NCBI RefSeq assembly: GCF_000281715.2
Contig: NZ_CP124576.1
Location: 1,061,501-1,125,500 of the forward strand
Direction of reading: 5' to 3'
Origin: Sphingobium sp. AP49
Lineage (GTDB): Bacteria > Pseudomonadota > Alphaproteobacteria > Sphingomonadales > Sphingomonadaceae
Length of the DNA stretch: 64,000 bases
A program made the position numbers and the translations under genes. Positions 43,582 through 52,882 of this stretch are shown here, in pieces (positions within the stretch are counted from its first letter, which is position 1; every line of letters begins with the position of its first letter). The notes under the pieces are model-generated. The model ran no database searches. It was not told the origin of the DNA and saw nothing but the letters and a program-made list of their open reading frames with translations.

Positions 43582-44394
43582 TCAGAAGCGGTCCCAGTCC
43601 GCCTCGCCGTCGAACACATGGGTGGCGGGGCCGGTCATGCGGATCGTACCGCCCGGTGCCCAGTCGATCTCCAGGTCGCCGCCCGGCAGGCTGACCGTCA
43701 CCGGGCCGACCATCAGCTTGCGGCGGATTGCCGCGACGGCGGTGGCGCAGGCGCCGGTGCCGCAGGCGCGGGTGAGGCCGGCGCCCCGTTCCCAGACGAT
43801 CAGGCGCAGATGTTGCGGGCCGACGACTTGCGCGAAATTGACGTTCACGCGGGCGGGGAAGAGCGGGTCATGCTCGATCAGCGGGCCGAGGCGCTCGAAA
43901 TCCACCGCGTCCAGATCCTCGACGAAGAAGATCACATGCGGGTTGCCGACATTGACGGCGGCCGGCGCGGGCAGGTCTTCCCAGCTCGCGCTCATGGTGA
44001 GCGTGTCCATCGGCATGCCAAGCGGAATCGCGTCCCAGTCGAAGCGGGGCGCGCCCATGTCCACGCTGGCGCCGCCGTCCACGCTTTTCGCGCCGAGCAG
44101 CCCGGCCCTGGTGCGGATCAGCACGTCCTTGCCGACGAACAGCGGCACGCAGCGCGTGGCATTGCCGCAGGCTTCCACTTCCGAACCGTCGGAATTGAAG
44201 ATCAGCATCGACACATCGGCCTGATCGCCCGCTTGCGGGGAGCCGATGACGATCAGCTGGTCGCAGCCGATGCCGGCATGGCGATCGGCAATGGCGCGGG
44301 CGCGCGCCTCCGTCATCGCAACCGGCGCACTTCGCGCGTCGATCACGACGAAATCATTGCCCAGACCATGCATCTTGGAAAAGCGGCTCATCAT
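43582..44394 (-). CDS. dapF: Diaminopimelate epimerase
   Basis: The 270-residue cytoplasmic enzyme converts LL- to meso-diaminopimelate for lysine and peptidoglycan. Its catalytic cysteines sit in EACGNATRC and RACGTGACAT, and the N-terminal FSKMHGLGNDFVVID is typical. Length is normal. Two ATGs begin the gene; the second gives MSRFSKMHG. It is the gene upstream of mtaB on the same strand, separated by a palindromic repeat. Confidence 0.97.
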   Translation of the reverse strand: MMSRFSKMHGLGNDFVVIDARSAPVAMTEARARAIADRHAGIGCDQLIVIGSPQAGDQADVSMLIFNSDGSEVEACGNATRCVPLFVGKDVLIRTRAGLLGAKSVDGGASVDMGAPRFDWDAIPLGMPMDTLTMSASWEDLPAPAAVNVGNPHVIFFVEDLDAVDFERLGPLIEHDPLFPARVNVNFAQVVGPQHLRLIVWERGAGLTRACGTGACATAVAAIRRKLMVGPVTVSLPGGDLEIDWAPGGTIRMTGPATHVFDGEADWDRF

Positions 44395-44457
44395 GGCGCC
44401 GCATTTAGTGTGGCGGGGGCGAAAAGGCCAGACTTCGCTGAGGACTGGTCTTTGCGA

Positions 44458-45086
44458 TTATGCTGCCACCTTGAACGTCACGCGCAGGCTGCGGATCATG
44501 GATATCGGGTTGCCGTCATTATCCTTGGTCACGTCCAAGGAGAGCGCGCTTGCCTGCGCGCAGGCGACAGCGACCAGTTTCACGGCGTCGCGATCATTCT
44601 TGGAGCCCTCACAGAAAGCGACATGACCTGATGTGTCGACCCGGGTGATGACCGTGATGCTCTTTTCAAGTGCGCCGTCGGGCAGCTGTTGCACCTGCAA
44701 TTCGATGTCGGATTGCGGCAATCGGTTGAGCGCTCCGGCAGGAATCTTTGCTGGTTGTTGCCCAGGGAGCGTCCAATTGATGGCGCCGGACCATATATTA
44801 TAGGTCGAATTGCCTTGCTCGTCTGTCGCGGCTTTGAACTTGGCGCGGCGAACGAGCACGACGCAGGTCTGGGCATCGAGATCCGCAGAGCCACTTGTCC
44901 GTGTAACGCCGCACTGCATTACGCTGCCATCGGGGCAATCAGAATTTGATAGCCGACCATGCCCTCTTCATGGCGCGCCTGGGCGCCCGGTGGGTAATCC
45001 AGGTCCGACATCCAATTGCCGGGATTATTAGCCGGCGCCGCATTGGCGATCGCGCTCGCCAGGATCAGTCCTATCACGACGCTCAT
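44458..45086 (-). pseudogene. TonB-C-like periplasmic protein broken by a one-base frameshift
   Basis: An ATG at 45086 opens a frame with a signal peptide (MSVVIGLILASAIANAAP) and DYPPGAQARHEEGMVGYQILI, but it stops at 44917-44919. The continuation (PDGSVMQCGVTRTSGSADLDAQTC and on to 44458) is in another frame. One added base near 44935-44936 turns ATTGCCCC into I-D-P and gives an uninterrupted TonB-C domain of the sphingomonad type (LxxDPDGxVxxCxVTxSSG). It is either a real pseudogene or a sequencing error. The C-terminal 153 residues can also be read as a separate frame from 44919. Confidence 0.75.
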
Positions 45087-45157
45087 TCTTCCCCCTCGAC
45101 CTCCAAATGGCCAGTCGCAACCCTAGCGCAAAGGGATGCGCGATCAAGGACCTGCGG

Positions 45158-46147
45158 TCAGGCGCTTCCGTCGATGATCGCGGCATAATCTTGCGGATCG
45201 ACATTGGCGCCGGAGATGACGAGGGCGGTGGCGCCGTCGGTCGGCGGGGCGAGGCCGGCGAGCATGGCGGCGAGCGCCACCGCGCCGCCCGGTTCGACCA
45301 CCAGCTTGAGGGTGGTGAAGGCGAAGCGCATCGCGTCGCGCACCTGATCGTCGCTGACGACCAGGCCACCGGCGAGCAGGGCGTGGTTGATCGGGAAGGT
45401 CAGCGCGCCGGGGCTGGGCGCGAGCAGCGCGTCGCAGATGCTGCGCGCGTCGGGCGAGACGGTTTCGCGCACGCCGCTGGCGAGCGAGCGGGCGGTGTCG
45501 TCGAAGCCGGCGGGTTCGACCGCATAGACGCTGATGTCCGGGCGGGCGGCCTTGACCGCCGTCGCCGTACCCGCGACCAGCCCGCCGCCACCGCAGCAGA
45601 CGAGAATCTGGCTGAGGTCGGCGCCGGCGGCCTGCGCCTGCTCCAATATTTCGAGTCCGATCGTGCCCTGGCCGGCGATGATGAAGGGATCGTCGAAGGA
45701 GGGAACCAGCGTCGCGCCGCGTTCGGTGGCGAGGGCGGTGGCGATGGCCTCGCGGCTCTGGGTGAAGCGGTCATAGGGGACGACATCGGCGCCGAGCGCG
45801 CGGGTGTTGGCGGTCTTGATCGCGGGGGCGTCGGCCGGCATCACGATCGTTGCCGGGATGCCGAGCAGCCGTGCGGCGAAGGCGACGCCCTGGGCATGAT
45901 TGCCCGAGGACCAGGCGACCACGCCCGCCGCCCGCTCGGCCGGGTTCAGGCGGGCGAGGCGGTTATAGGCGCCGCGGAACTTGAACGATCCGCTATGCTG
46001 GGCGCCCTCGAACTTCACCAGCACCCGCCGGCCGCAGCGATCGTTGAGCGCGGCATTCTCGATCAGCGGGGTGCGGACCGCCGCCGGCGCGATCAGCCGC
46101 GCGGCATCGGCGACGTCGGCGGCAGTGATGGCAAGCGAATCGGTCAT
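45158..46147 (-). CDS. Threonine/serine dehydratase, PLP-dependent
   Basis: This 329-residue fold type II enzyme deaminates threonine or serine to 2-oxobutyrate or pyruvate. The PLP lysine lies in SGSFKFRGA, and the phosphate-binding glycine loop is CCGGGGLVAG. It lacks an ACT regulatory domain, so it resembles the short catabolic form rather than full IlvA. ATG 46147 begins the homologous MTDSLAITAADV. It is divergent from the cobalamin riboswitch region. Confidence 0.88.
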   Translation of the reverse strand: MTDSLAITAADVADAARLIAPAAVRTPLIENAALNDRCGRRVLVKFEGAQHSGSFKFRGAYNRLARLNPAERAAGVVAWSSGNHAQGVAFAARLLGIPATIVMPADAPAIKTANTRALGADVVPYDRFTQSREAIATALATERGATLVPSFDDPFIIAGQGTIGLEILEQAQAAGADLSQILVCCGGGGLVAGTATAVKAARPDISVYAVEPAGFDDTARSLASGVRETVSPDARSICDALLAPSPGALTFPINHALLAGGLVVSDDQVRDAMRFAFTTLKLVVEPGGAVALAAMLAGLAPPTDGATALVISGANVDPQDYAAIIDGSA

Positions 46148-46300
46148 GTCGGCTCCTTCGGTAAGTGGCCCCTGCATAGCCGGCAGTCGGCATCGCGCAA
46201 CGATCCGCCGGGGCGATCCTGGCCCGCTTGGCAGGGCTTTCGCTTTGGCCTATGGCGGCGGCGCGCCGGGGTGGTCAAACGCCCCGGACGCGCATGATCG

Positions 46301-46512
46301 CGCCGGTGCCCGACAGGGCTGAAAACGGGAATGCGGTGCGGGGGGCGCAGGCCTTCCAAATCCGCGGCTGTCCCTGCAACTGTAAGCGGTGAGCGCGATG
46401 CGCAGGGTCCGGCGCCTTCCCAGGGGAGGCGCGGACCGGCCACTGGATCGATAGGGTCCGGGAAGGCTGGCGCATCGTTGCCCTGACCCGCGAGCCAGGA
46501 GACCTGCCGGCG
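46301..46512 (+). promoter_or_regulatory. Cobalamin riboswitch
   Basis: The B12-binding leader shows all the landmark stretches in order: GGGAATGCGGTGCG, CCGCGGCTGTCCCTGCAACTG (in parts), AAGCGG, CCACTGG and GAGCCAGGAGACCTGCCGGCG near the end. The 5' CGCCGG and the 3' CCGGCG can form the closing helix. It is about 180 bases upstream of btuB and should repress it when cobalamin is plentiful. The remaining leader to 46694 has GC-rich sequence and no obvious gene. Confidence 0.93.
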
Positions 46513-46694
46513 TCTGGTCGCTCTTGCCCTGGCCCAGGGGATGGCCATGGCGCGGTGTTTCCGTCGAGCGACGCCCATGGCGGCCGGGGCCGCATCGGTG
46601 CGTGGGGCGGGGCGCTGGCGTCTTCCCGATCCATGCAGCGACCGTGTGTGCGGACGCCCCGGTTCCAAATCGACGGACGCCGGGGGACGATAAA

Positions 46695-48539
46695 ATGAAG
46701 ATGTTGGGGATTTCGCTGATCGCGCTGCTGGCCGCTACGCCGGCACTGGCCCAGGATGATGACATCGTCGTCACCGCTTCGGGCATTGCGCAGCCGCGTG
46801 ACGAGGTCGGCCAGGCGATCACGGTGATCGATGCCGACACGATCAGGACGCGCCAGGCGGTCGATGTCGTCGACCTGCTCGCCACCACGCCGGGCGTCCG
46901 CTTCAGCCGCAATGGCTCGACCGGCGGCGTCGCCGGCGTATCACTGCGCGGCGCGGAGACGACCCAGACGCTGGTGCTGATCGACGGGGTCAAGGTCAAC
47001 GACCCGAGCGGCATCGGCGACGGCTATGATTTCGGCCATCTGCTGACCGGCAATATCCGCCGGATCGAAGTGCTGCGCGGGTCCAACTCGGTGGTCTATG
47101 GCAGCCAGGCGATCGGCGGCGTGGTCAATGTGATGACCGGCGCGCCGAGCGAGGGTTTCGCGGCCAATGCCTCGGCCGATTATGGCTATAGCGACACGCT
47201 GAACGCCAAGGCCGATGTGTCGGGCACGCGCGGCGCGGTGTCGGGCGGCGTGGGCGTCGCCTATTTCAACACCGACGGCATTTCGTCCGCTTCGCGCGAC
47301 TTTGGCGCGAGCGAGCGCGACGGCTATGAGAATATCGCCACCAACGCCAAGCTGAAGATCGCCTTCACCGACACGCTCAGCCTCGACCTGCGCGGCTATT
47401 ATATCCATGCCGATCTCGACTATGACAGCTTCTTTGGCGCACCGGCCGACAGCGCCGACATCAGCAAGCTCGACCAATATGTCGGCTATGCCGGGATCAA
47501 CCTGGCGCTGTTCGATGGCAAGCTGACCAACCGTGCGGCGGTCACCTGGCTGCGCAACGACCGCGACTATTATTTCGTGCGCGGCACCGACCCGGACTAT
47601 GGCTATTCGGGCACCAACCTGCGCTTCGAATATGAGGGCGTCTATGCCCCGGTCGATCAGGCCAAACTGATCTTCGGCTATGAGCATGAGCGGCCGGACT
47701 ATGATTATTTCGGCTTTGGCAGCATCGATAGCGCGAGGGCGAATATCGACAGCGTCTATGCGCTGGCGGTGGTGAAGCCGCTTACCGGCCTCGCCGTCAC
47801 CGGCGGGCTGCGCCATGACGATCATAGCCAGTTCGGCGGTGCGACCACCTTTGGTGCCAACGCCAATTACACGCCGAACGCGGGCGCGACCAATATCCGC
47901 CTCTCCTATGGCGAGGGGTTCAAGGCGCCGTCGCTCTATCAGCTTTACGATACCTATAGCGGCAACAGCGCGCTGCGGCCGGAACGGTCGAAAAGCTATG
48001 ATATCGGCTTCGACCAGAGCCTGGACGGGGACAAGGCGGTGCTGTCGCTGACCGCCTTCCAGCGCGATACCAGCAACCAGATCAATTATGATTATGCGAC
48101 CTACACCTACGGCAATCTCGATCGGACCCGGGCCAAGGGCGTGGAAGCGACCGTGACGCTGAAGCCGGTCGAGGCGCTGACGGTGGCGGCAAGCTACTCC
48201 TATGTCGATGCGCGCGACCGGTCGGGCGGGGTGAATGATGGCAATCGCCTGCCACGCCGGGCCGCCAATGCGGTCAGCGTTTCGGCCGACTATCTCTGGT
48301 CCTTCGGCCTGTCGACCGGCGCGACCCTGACCATGGTCGGCGACAGCTATGACGACACGGCCAACACCCGCCGGCTCGACGGCTATGGCCTGGCCGGGCT
48401 GCGCGCGTCCTTCCCGGTGGGCGAGCATCTGGAAGTCTATGGCCGGATCGACAATCTGTTCGATGCGGATTACGCCACCGCCTATGGCTATGGCACCTAT
48501 GGCCGATCGGCCTATGGCGGCGTGCGTGTCCGCTTCTAA
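46695..48539 (+). CDS. btuB: TonB-dependent vitamin B12 receptor
   Basis: The 614-residue outer-membrane receptor has a signal peptide (LLAATPALAQ), a TonB box (DDIVVTAS, about 22-29), a plug domain (VVDLLATTPGVRFSRN, TQTLVLIDGVKVND, RRIEVLRGSNSVVYGSQAIGG) and a 22-strand-type barrel ending in Phe (YGGVRVRF). The preceding riboswitch and the btuC and btuD neighbours indicate cobalamin as substrate. ATG 46695 is chosen because it begins the signal peptide. No btuF homologue is seen in the operon. Confidence 0.92.
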   Translation: MKMLGISLIALLAATPALAQDDDIVVTASGIAQPRDEVGQAITVIDADTIRTRQAVDVVDLLATTPGVRFSRNGSTGGVAGVSLRGAETTQTLVLIDGVKVNDPSGIGDGYDFGHLLTGNIRRIEVLRGSNSVVYGSQAIGGVVNVMTGAPSEGFAANASADYGYSDTLNAKADVSGTRGAVSGGVGVAYFNTDGISSASRDFGASERDGYENIATNAKLKIAFTDTLSLDLRGYYIHADLDYDSFFGAPADSADISKLDQYVGYAGINLALFDGKLTNRAAVTWLRNDRDYYFVRGTDPDYGYSGTNLRFEYEGVYAPVDQAKLIFGYEHERPDYDYFGFGSIDSARANIDSVYALAVVKPLTGLAVTGGLRHDDHSQFGGATTFGANANYTPNAGATNIRLSYGEGFKAPSLYQLYDTYSGNSALRPERSKSYDIGFDQSLDGDKAVLSLTAFQRDTSNQINYDYATYTYGNLDRTRAKGVEATVTLKPVEALTVAASYSYVDARDRSGGVNDGNRLPRRAANAVSVSADYLWSFGLSTGATLTMVGDSYDDTANTRRLDGYGLAGLRASFPVGEHLEVYGRIDNLFDADYATAYGYGTYGRSAYGGVRVRF

Positions 48540-49530
48540 GGGGCGGCGGCATCCTTTGTTGCTGCCGGGGCTGATTGCCCTGCTGCTGGTCGCGGGAATC
48601 GCGTCGGTCGCGCTGGGATCGGTGACGATCGCGCCGGCGCGCATCCTGGCGGTGCTGGCGGGCGGCGGCGACATGGTAGCGCGCGCGATCATCATCGACC
48701 TGCGCCTGCCGCGCATGGCGATCGGCCTGCTGGTCGGCGCCATGCTGGGCCTGTCGGGCGCGGCGCTGCAGGGCTATCTGCGCAATCCGCTGGCCGAGCC
48801 CGCCGTGCTGGGCGTGTCCAATGCGGCGGCGCTGGGGGCGGTGATCGCGCTCTATTTCGGCCTGTCCGAACTCCATCCGATGGCGTTGCCGCTGCTGGCG
48901 ATCATCACCGCACTGGCGGCGATCGGTGCGCTGTTCCTGCTCGCCGGGCCGTCGGAAAGCCCGCTGACGCTGATCCTGGCCGGCATTGCCGTCGCGACGC
49001 TGGCGGGGGCGGGGATCAGCCTGGCGCTCAACCTGTCGCCCAATCCCTTTGCCGCGATGGAGATCATGAGCTGGCTGATGGGGAGCCTGGAAAATCGCAG
49101 CATCGACCATCTGCTGCTGGCGCTGCCCTGCGTCGCGGTTGGCACGGCGCTGCTGCTTTATGACGGGCGCGCGCTCGACGCGCTTACCCTGGGCGAGGAT
49201 GGCGCGCGGGCACTGGGCGTCGACCTGTCGCGGGCGCGGCTGCGGCTGATGGCGGGCGTCGCGATCGGCGTCGGCGGCGCGGTGGCGGTGACCGGATCGA
49301 TCGGTTTCGTCGGCCTGATCGTGCCGCATCTGGTGCGGCCTTTGACCGATCGGTCGCCTTCCGCGCTGCTGCTGCCGTCGATGCTGGGCGGCGCGGTGCT
49401 GCTGACCCTGGCCGATATCGGCGTGCGCATCATCCCGACCAGCAGCGAATTGAAGCTGGGCGTGGTGACGGCGATCCTGGGGGTGCCGGTCTTCCTCATT
49501 CACCTGATGCGGGAGCGGCGGCTATGGTGA
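48526..49530 (+). CDS. btuC: Cobalamin ABC transporter permease
   Basis: The 334-residue polytopic protein has the FecCD/BtuC layout of ten membrane helices. The motifs GLSGAALQGYLRNPLAEPAVLGVSNAA and SIGFVGLIVPHLVRPLTD are specific to this family. The start is uncertain: GTG 48526 (14-bp overlap with btuB, GGCGG upstream) or ATG 48514. It acts with the downstream ATPase in the inner membrane. It overlaps that gene by 7 bp. Confidence 0.9.
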   Translation: MSASKGRRHPLLLPGLIALLLVAGIASVALGSVTIAPARILAVLAGGGDMVARAIIIDLRLPRMAIGLLVGAMLGLSGAALQGYLRNPLAEPAVLGVSNAAALGAVIALYFGLSELHPMALPLLAIITALAAIGALFLLAGPSESPLTLILAGIAVATLAGAGISLALNLSPNPFAAMEIMSWLMGSLENRSIDHLLLALPCVAVGTALLLYDGRALDALTLGEDGARALGVDLSRARLRLMAGVAIGVGGAVAVTGSIGFVGLIVPHLVRPLTDRSPSALLLPSMLGGAVLLTLADIGVRIIPTSSELKLGVVTAILGVPVFLIHLMRERRLW

Positions 49531-50297
49531 CCCTGTCGACCGAGCAACTGGACGTCCGGCTGGGCCGCCATCTGGCGGTGCGCGGCGTTGATCTGACCAT
49601 GGCGCCGGGTCAGTTGATCGGCGTGATCGGCCCCAATGGCGCGGGCAAGTCGACCTTGGTGCGGGCGCTGCTGGGGCTGGTGAAGCCGGCCGCCGGACGC
49701 GCGCTGCTGGACGGCACGCCGGTCGAGCGTCTGTCGCGCCAAGCGGTGGCGCGGTCCATCGCCTATCTGCCGCAGGGCCAGACCTTGCATTGGCCCCTGG
49801 CGGTCGAGCGGCTGGTGGCGCTGGGGCGGTTGCCGCATCTGGGGCCGCTGTCGCGCCTGACCGCCGACGATGAGGCGGCGATCGAGGATGCGATGGTCCG
49901 CGCCGATGTCACCGGCTTCAAGGGCCGGATCGCGACCGAGCTGTCGGGTGGCGAGCGGGCGCGGGTGCTGCTGGCGCGGGCGCTGGCGGTGGGCGCGCCG
50001 GCGCTGATCGCCGACGAGCCGCTGGCCGCGCTCGACCCCGGCCACCAGATCGACGTGATGGCATTGCTGCGGGCGCAGGCGCAGGGCGGGGCGCTGGTCG
50101 TCACCGTGCTGCACGATCTGGCCATGGCGGCGCGCTATTGCGACCGGCTGCTGCTGATGGATGGCGGCGCGCTGGTGGCGGACGGGGCGCCGATGGTGGT
50201 GCTGACGCCGGAGCGGCTGGCTTCCGTCTATGGCGTTACCGCGCGGATCGACGTCAACGATGGCCTGCCGCTGATCGTGCCGACGGCGCGGGTCTGA
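49524..50297 (+). CDS. btuD: Cobalamin ABC transporter ATP-binding protein
   Basis: This 257-residue ABC ATPase has Walker A GPNGAGKST, signature LSGGERARVLLARAL, Walker B ALIADEP and a His switch in VLHDLAMAARYC. It completes a riboswitch-controlled uptake operon with btuB and btuC. The ATG overlaps the btuC end (ATGGTGA). A dedicated periplasmic binding protein is not encoded here. A bidirectional terminator follows directly. Confidence 0.9.
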   Translation: MVTLSTEQLDVRLGRHLAVRGVDLTMAPGQLIGVIGPNGAGKSTLVRALLGLVKPAAGRALLDGTPVERLSRQAVARSIAYLPQGQTLHWPLAVERLVALGRLPHLGPLSRLTADDEAAIEDAMVRADVTGFKGRIATELSGGERARVLLARALAVGAPALIADEPLAALDPGHQIDVMALLRAQAQGGALVVTVLHDLAMAARYCDRLLLMDGGALVADGAPMVVLTPERLASVYGVTARIDVNDGLPLIVPTARV

Positions 50298-50307
50298 TCT
50301 ATAACGA

Positions 50308-50331
50308 AAAGGGGGCCTTTCGGCCCCCTTT
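50308..50331. terminator. Bidirectional intrinsic terminator between btuD and lppC
   Basis: AAAGGGGGCC pairs with GGCCCCCTTT around a TTTC loop. It has T-rich tails on both strands, so it can end both convergent operons. Confidence 0.9.
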
Positions 50332-50333
50332 GC

Positions 50334-51494
50334 TTAGTTGCCGAAGCCGCGCGGGGCGGGATCGACCACGCTGATCGTGCCGGCGCCGACCTCGCTCACT
50401 TCCAGTGCGCGTTCGGCGATGCCGTTGCGGTTGAAGCGGAAGGCGCCGTCGATACCGGCAAAGCCGCCCGCATCGCGCAGCCGCGCGGTCGGGAAGGGCG
50501 CGCCCGGCTTCCAGTCCTGGGCGATCCGCACCGTCAGCAGCACCGCATCATAGCCCATCGAGGACAGGCGGAAGGGCGCGCTGCCGTAACGGGCGCGATA
50601 TTTGGTCGCGAGCTGGCGATAGAGGCCATCCGACACGCTGGCATACCAGGCGCCGCGCAGCACGGGGCTGGCGGCCAGCGATTCCTCGGCATTCCAGATT
50701 TCGGTGCCGAGCAGGCGGGCATTGGCGCCGCCATTCTTGCGCACGATCGGCGCGACCTGCAGCGCGACCCGGCCGCTGTCGGCGATCAGCAGCGCGTCAT
50801 AGCTGGACGAAGCCTGCAATTTCTTGACCGCAGCGGTGATCGAGGCGGGGGTGCGATCGAAGGTCTGCATCGACACGACCGTGCCGCCGGCCTGTTCGAC
50901 CGCGCGCAGCAGCGCATTGCCGGCGCGCTCGCCATAGGTGCCGCGCGGCACCAGTGCGCCGAAATTGGACAGGCCCTTTTCACGGGCGAAGCCGATCACG
51001 CGCTCGATCGACTGGTTGGGGGTATAGCCCATCAGGAAGATGTTGCTGCCCGCGACGCTGGTGTCGTTGGAAAAGCTGATGACCGGCACATTGGCCTTGG
51101 CCGCGATCGGGCCGACGATGCGGGCGTCATCCGCCAGCAATGGCCCCAGGATCAGGCGGTTGCCGTCGGCCAGCGCCCGGTTGGCGGCGGCCGCCGCGCC
51201 GGTGGCGGTGTCATAGGTGGTGATGCGGACCTTGTCGGTCTTGATGTCCATCAGCGCAAGCGTGGTGGCGTTGGCGATCGACTGGCCCACGCCCGCATTG
51301 GGGCCGGACGTCGGCACCAGCAGCGCGACGCGGTGGCGCGCAGTGTCGGTCGGCAGGCCCTGGGTCACGTCCGGGCCGGTGGGCTGGGCGGGGCCGGTGG
51401 GCTGAACGGGGCCTGGCCCCTTGGGCACGATCGACTGACAGGCGGCCAGCATGATGGTGCTGGCAACGAACAGCAATCGCGCGCTGCGCTTCAT
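50334..51494 (-). CDS. Penicillin-binding protein activator, LppC/LpoA family lipoprotein
   Basis: The 386-residue protein has a lipobox (IMLAACQS) after a short signal, a Pro-rich linker and a periplasmic-binding-protein-like fold (ALLVPTSGPNAGVGQSIANATTLAL, then VISFSNDTSVAGSNIFLMGYTPNQSIERVI). This fits LppC/LpoA-type activators of peptidoglycan synthases or amino-acid binding proteins. I used ATG 51494 because it starts at the signal peptide; the frame extends to 51539. The conserved neighbours rsmI, yraN and gshB support LppC. Confidence 0.87.
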   Translation of the reverse strand: MKRSARLLFVASTIMLAACQSIVPKGPGPVQPTGPAQPTGPDVTQGLPTDTARHRVALLVPTSGPNAGVGQSIANATTLALMDIKTDKVRITTYDTATGAAAAANRALADGNRLILGPLLADDARIVGPIAAKANVPVISFSNDTSVAGSNIFLMGYTPNQSIERVIGFAREKGLSNFGALVPRGTYGERAGNALLRAVEQAGGTVVSMQTFDRTPASITAAVKKLQASSSYDALLIADSGRVALQVAPIVRKNGGANARLLGTEIWNAEESLAASPVLRGAWYASVSDGLYRQLATKYRARYGSAPFRLSSMGYDAVLLTVRIAQDWKPGAPFPTARLRDAGGFAGIDGAFRFNRNGIAERALEVSEVGAGTISVVDPAPRGFGN

Positions 51495-51550
51495 CGCCGC
51501 GAACATGTTCGCTTGCCGGGGGGCATCCGTCTCTGTCATCTGGGATCCTT

Positions 51551-52408
51551 ATGGAAACTATATTGGCATCCGGGCTTGAGCCCGGGCTTTACATCGTGGC
51601 GGGGCCGATCGGCAACCTTGGAGACCTTACGCCGCGCGCGGCGGAAGTCCTGCGGTTGGCCGACGTGGTCGCCGTGGAAGATACACGGGTCAGCGCAAGG
51701 CTGCTGCGCCATGCGGGGTCGGATCGACCGATGATTCCCTATCATGACCATAGCGCGGAAAATGTGCGGCAGCGGCTGATCGAGCGGATGGCGAGCGAAT
51801 CGGTGGCGCTGCTGTCGGACGCGGGGACGCCGCTGATTTCCGATCCGGGTTACAAGCTGGTGCGCGATGCGCGGGCGGCCGGGCGCAGGATCACGACCCT
51901 GCCGGGACCGAGCGCGGCGATCGCGGCGCTGACCCTGTCAGGCCTGCCGACCGACCGATTCCTGTTCATGGGCTTCCTGCCGAGCAAGGCGAAGGCACGC
52001 GGCGACGTGCTGGCCGAAGTGGTGGCGCTGCGCGCGACCCTGGTCTTCTACGAAAGCGGGCCGCGCCTGTCGGAAAGCCTGTCGTCGATGGCCGCGCATC
52101 TGGGCGATCGCGAGGCGGCGGTCAGCCGCGAGATCAGCAAGACGTTCGAGGAAACCGCGACCGGGACGCTGACCGAACTCTCTGCCCGCTATGCCGATGC
52201 CCCGCCCAAGGGCGAGATCGTCGTCATCGTCGGCCCGCCCGGCGAGGCGCCGCCGGCCAGCGCCGAGGATGCCGATGCGGCGCTGCGGGAGGCGCTGACC
52301 CGGCTGCCGGTGTCGAAGGCGGCGGGCGAGGTGGCCAAGAAGCTGGGGCTCGACCGGCGGGCGCTCTATGACCGGGCGAACGAGCTGAAGGGAGAACGGG
52401 AAGCGTGA
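51551..52408 (+). CDS. rsmI: 16S rRNA (cytidine1402-2'-O)-methyltransferase
   Basis: The 285-residue SAM-dependent enzyme methylates C1402 in the ribosomal P-site. It has the tetrapyrrole-methylase fold: YIVAGPIGNLGDLTPRA, VVAVEDTRVSARLLRH, LLSDAGTPLISDPGYKLV and TLPGPSAAIAALTLSGLP. It diverges from lppC and overlaps yraN by 4 bp (GTGA). Confidence 0.95.
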   Translation: METILASGLEPGLYIVAGPIGNLGDLTPRAAEVLRLADVVAVEDTRVSARLLRHAGSDRPMIPYHDHSAENVRQRLIERMASESVALLSDAGTPLISDPGYKLVRDARAAGRRITTLPGPSAAIAALTLSGLPTDRFLFMGFLPSKAKARGDVLAEVVALRATLVFYESGPRLSESLSSMAAHLGDREAAVSREISKTFEETATGTLTELSARYADAPPKGEIVVIVGPPGEAPPASAEDADAALREALTRLPVSKAAGEVAKKLGLDRRALYDRANELKGEREA

Positions 52409-52758
52409 ACCGCCAGCAGGCGGAGAAGCGCGGCCGCCAGGCCGAACGCATCGCCGCCTGGTGGCTGCGCCTCAAGGGCTGGCAGATTGTCGGCCAGCGC
52501 CTGCGTACCCCCGCGGGCGAGGTGGACCTGGTCGCGCGCAAGGGGGCGATGCTGGCCTTTGTCGAGGTGAAGAGCCGCGCGACCGACGCCGAACTGGACG
52601 TCGCGATCGACCAGCGCCGACTGGCACGGGTCGCGGCGAGCGCCGAAATATTATGGCATCAGCTGGCAAGGCCCGGAGACGACATGCGAATTGATGTCAT
52701 CCTCCTTGCGCCGGGCCGCCCGCCACGCCATCTGGCCAATGTCTGGCATGGGGGGTGA
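52405..52758 (+). CDS. yraN: YraN family (UPF0102) endonuclease-like protein
   Basis: The 117-residue protein has the restriction-endonuclease-like core (EVDLVARKGAMLAFVEVKSRAT, with the E-x-D...E-x-K catalytic layout) and an N-terminal arginine-rich helix RQAERIAAWWLRLKGW. Its GTG start overlaps the rsmI stop. The cellular role is not settled; the family is linked to DNA processing. It follows rsmI and precedes gshB, an order common in alphaproteobacteria. Confidence 0.9.
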   Translation: MNRQQAEKRGRQAERIAAWWLRLKGWQIVGQRLRTPAGEVDLVARKGAMLAFVEVKSRATDAELDVAIDQRRLARVAASAEILWHQLARPGDDMRIDVILLAPGRPPRHLANVWHGG

Positions 52759-52770
52759 AGGCTCTCCATT

Positions 52771-52874
52771 CCGTTCGGGCTGAGCGAAGTCGAAGCCCAC
52801 GCCTGAGCGCCAGCGAAGGCAAGTCACCTCGCTAACGCTCGGCGGAGCCCTTCGACTTCGCTCAGGGCGAACGG
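52771..52874. repeat. Family C paired palindromic repeat
   Basis: CCGTTCGGGCTGAGCGAAG (52771) and its inverted counterpart ending CTCAGGGCGAACGG (52874) frame 46 bp. Each arm forms its own hairpin, GGGCT/AGCCC on the left and GCCCT/AGGGC on the right, so the stem bases are swapped but still pair. It ends just before the gshB ribosome-binding site. Confidence 0.8.
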
Positions 52875-52882
52875 TAAAAGGA

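Noticed and set aside
42751..44631. 626-codon plus-strand frame across mtaB and dapF
   Set aside because: Both minus-strand genes have intact catalytic motifs, and the frame crosses the palindrome.
46941..48743. 600-codon minus-strand frame opposite btuB
   Set aside because: btuB has a TonB box, plug motifs and terminal Phe on the plus strand and lies behind a cobalamin riboswitch.
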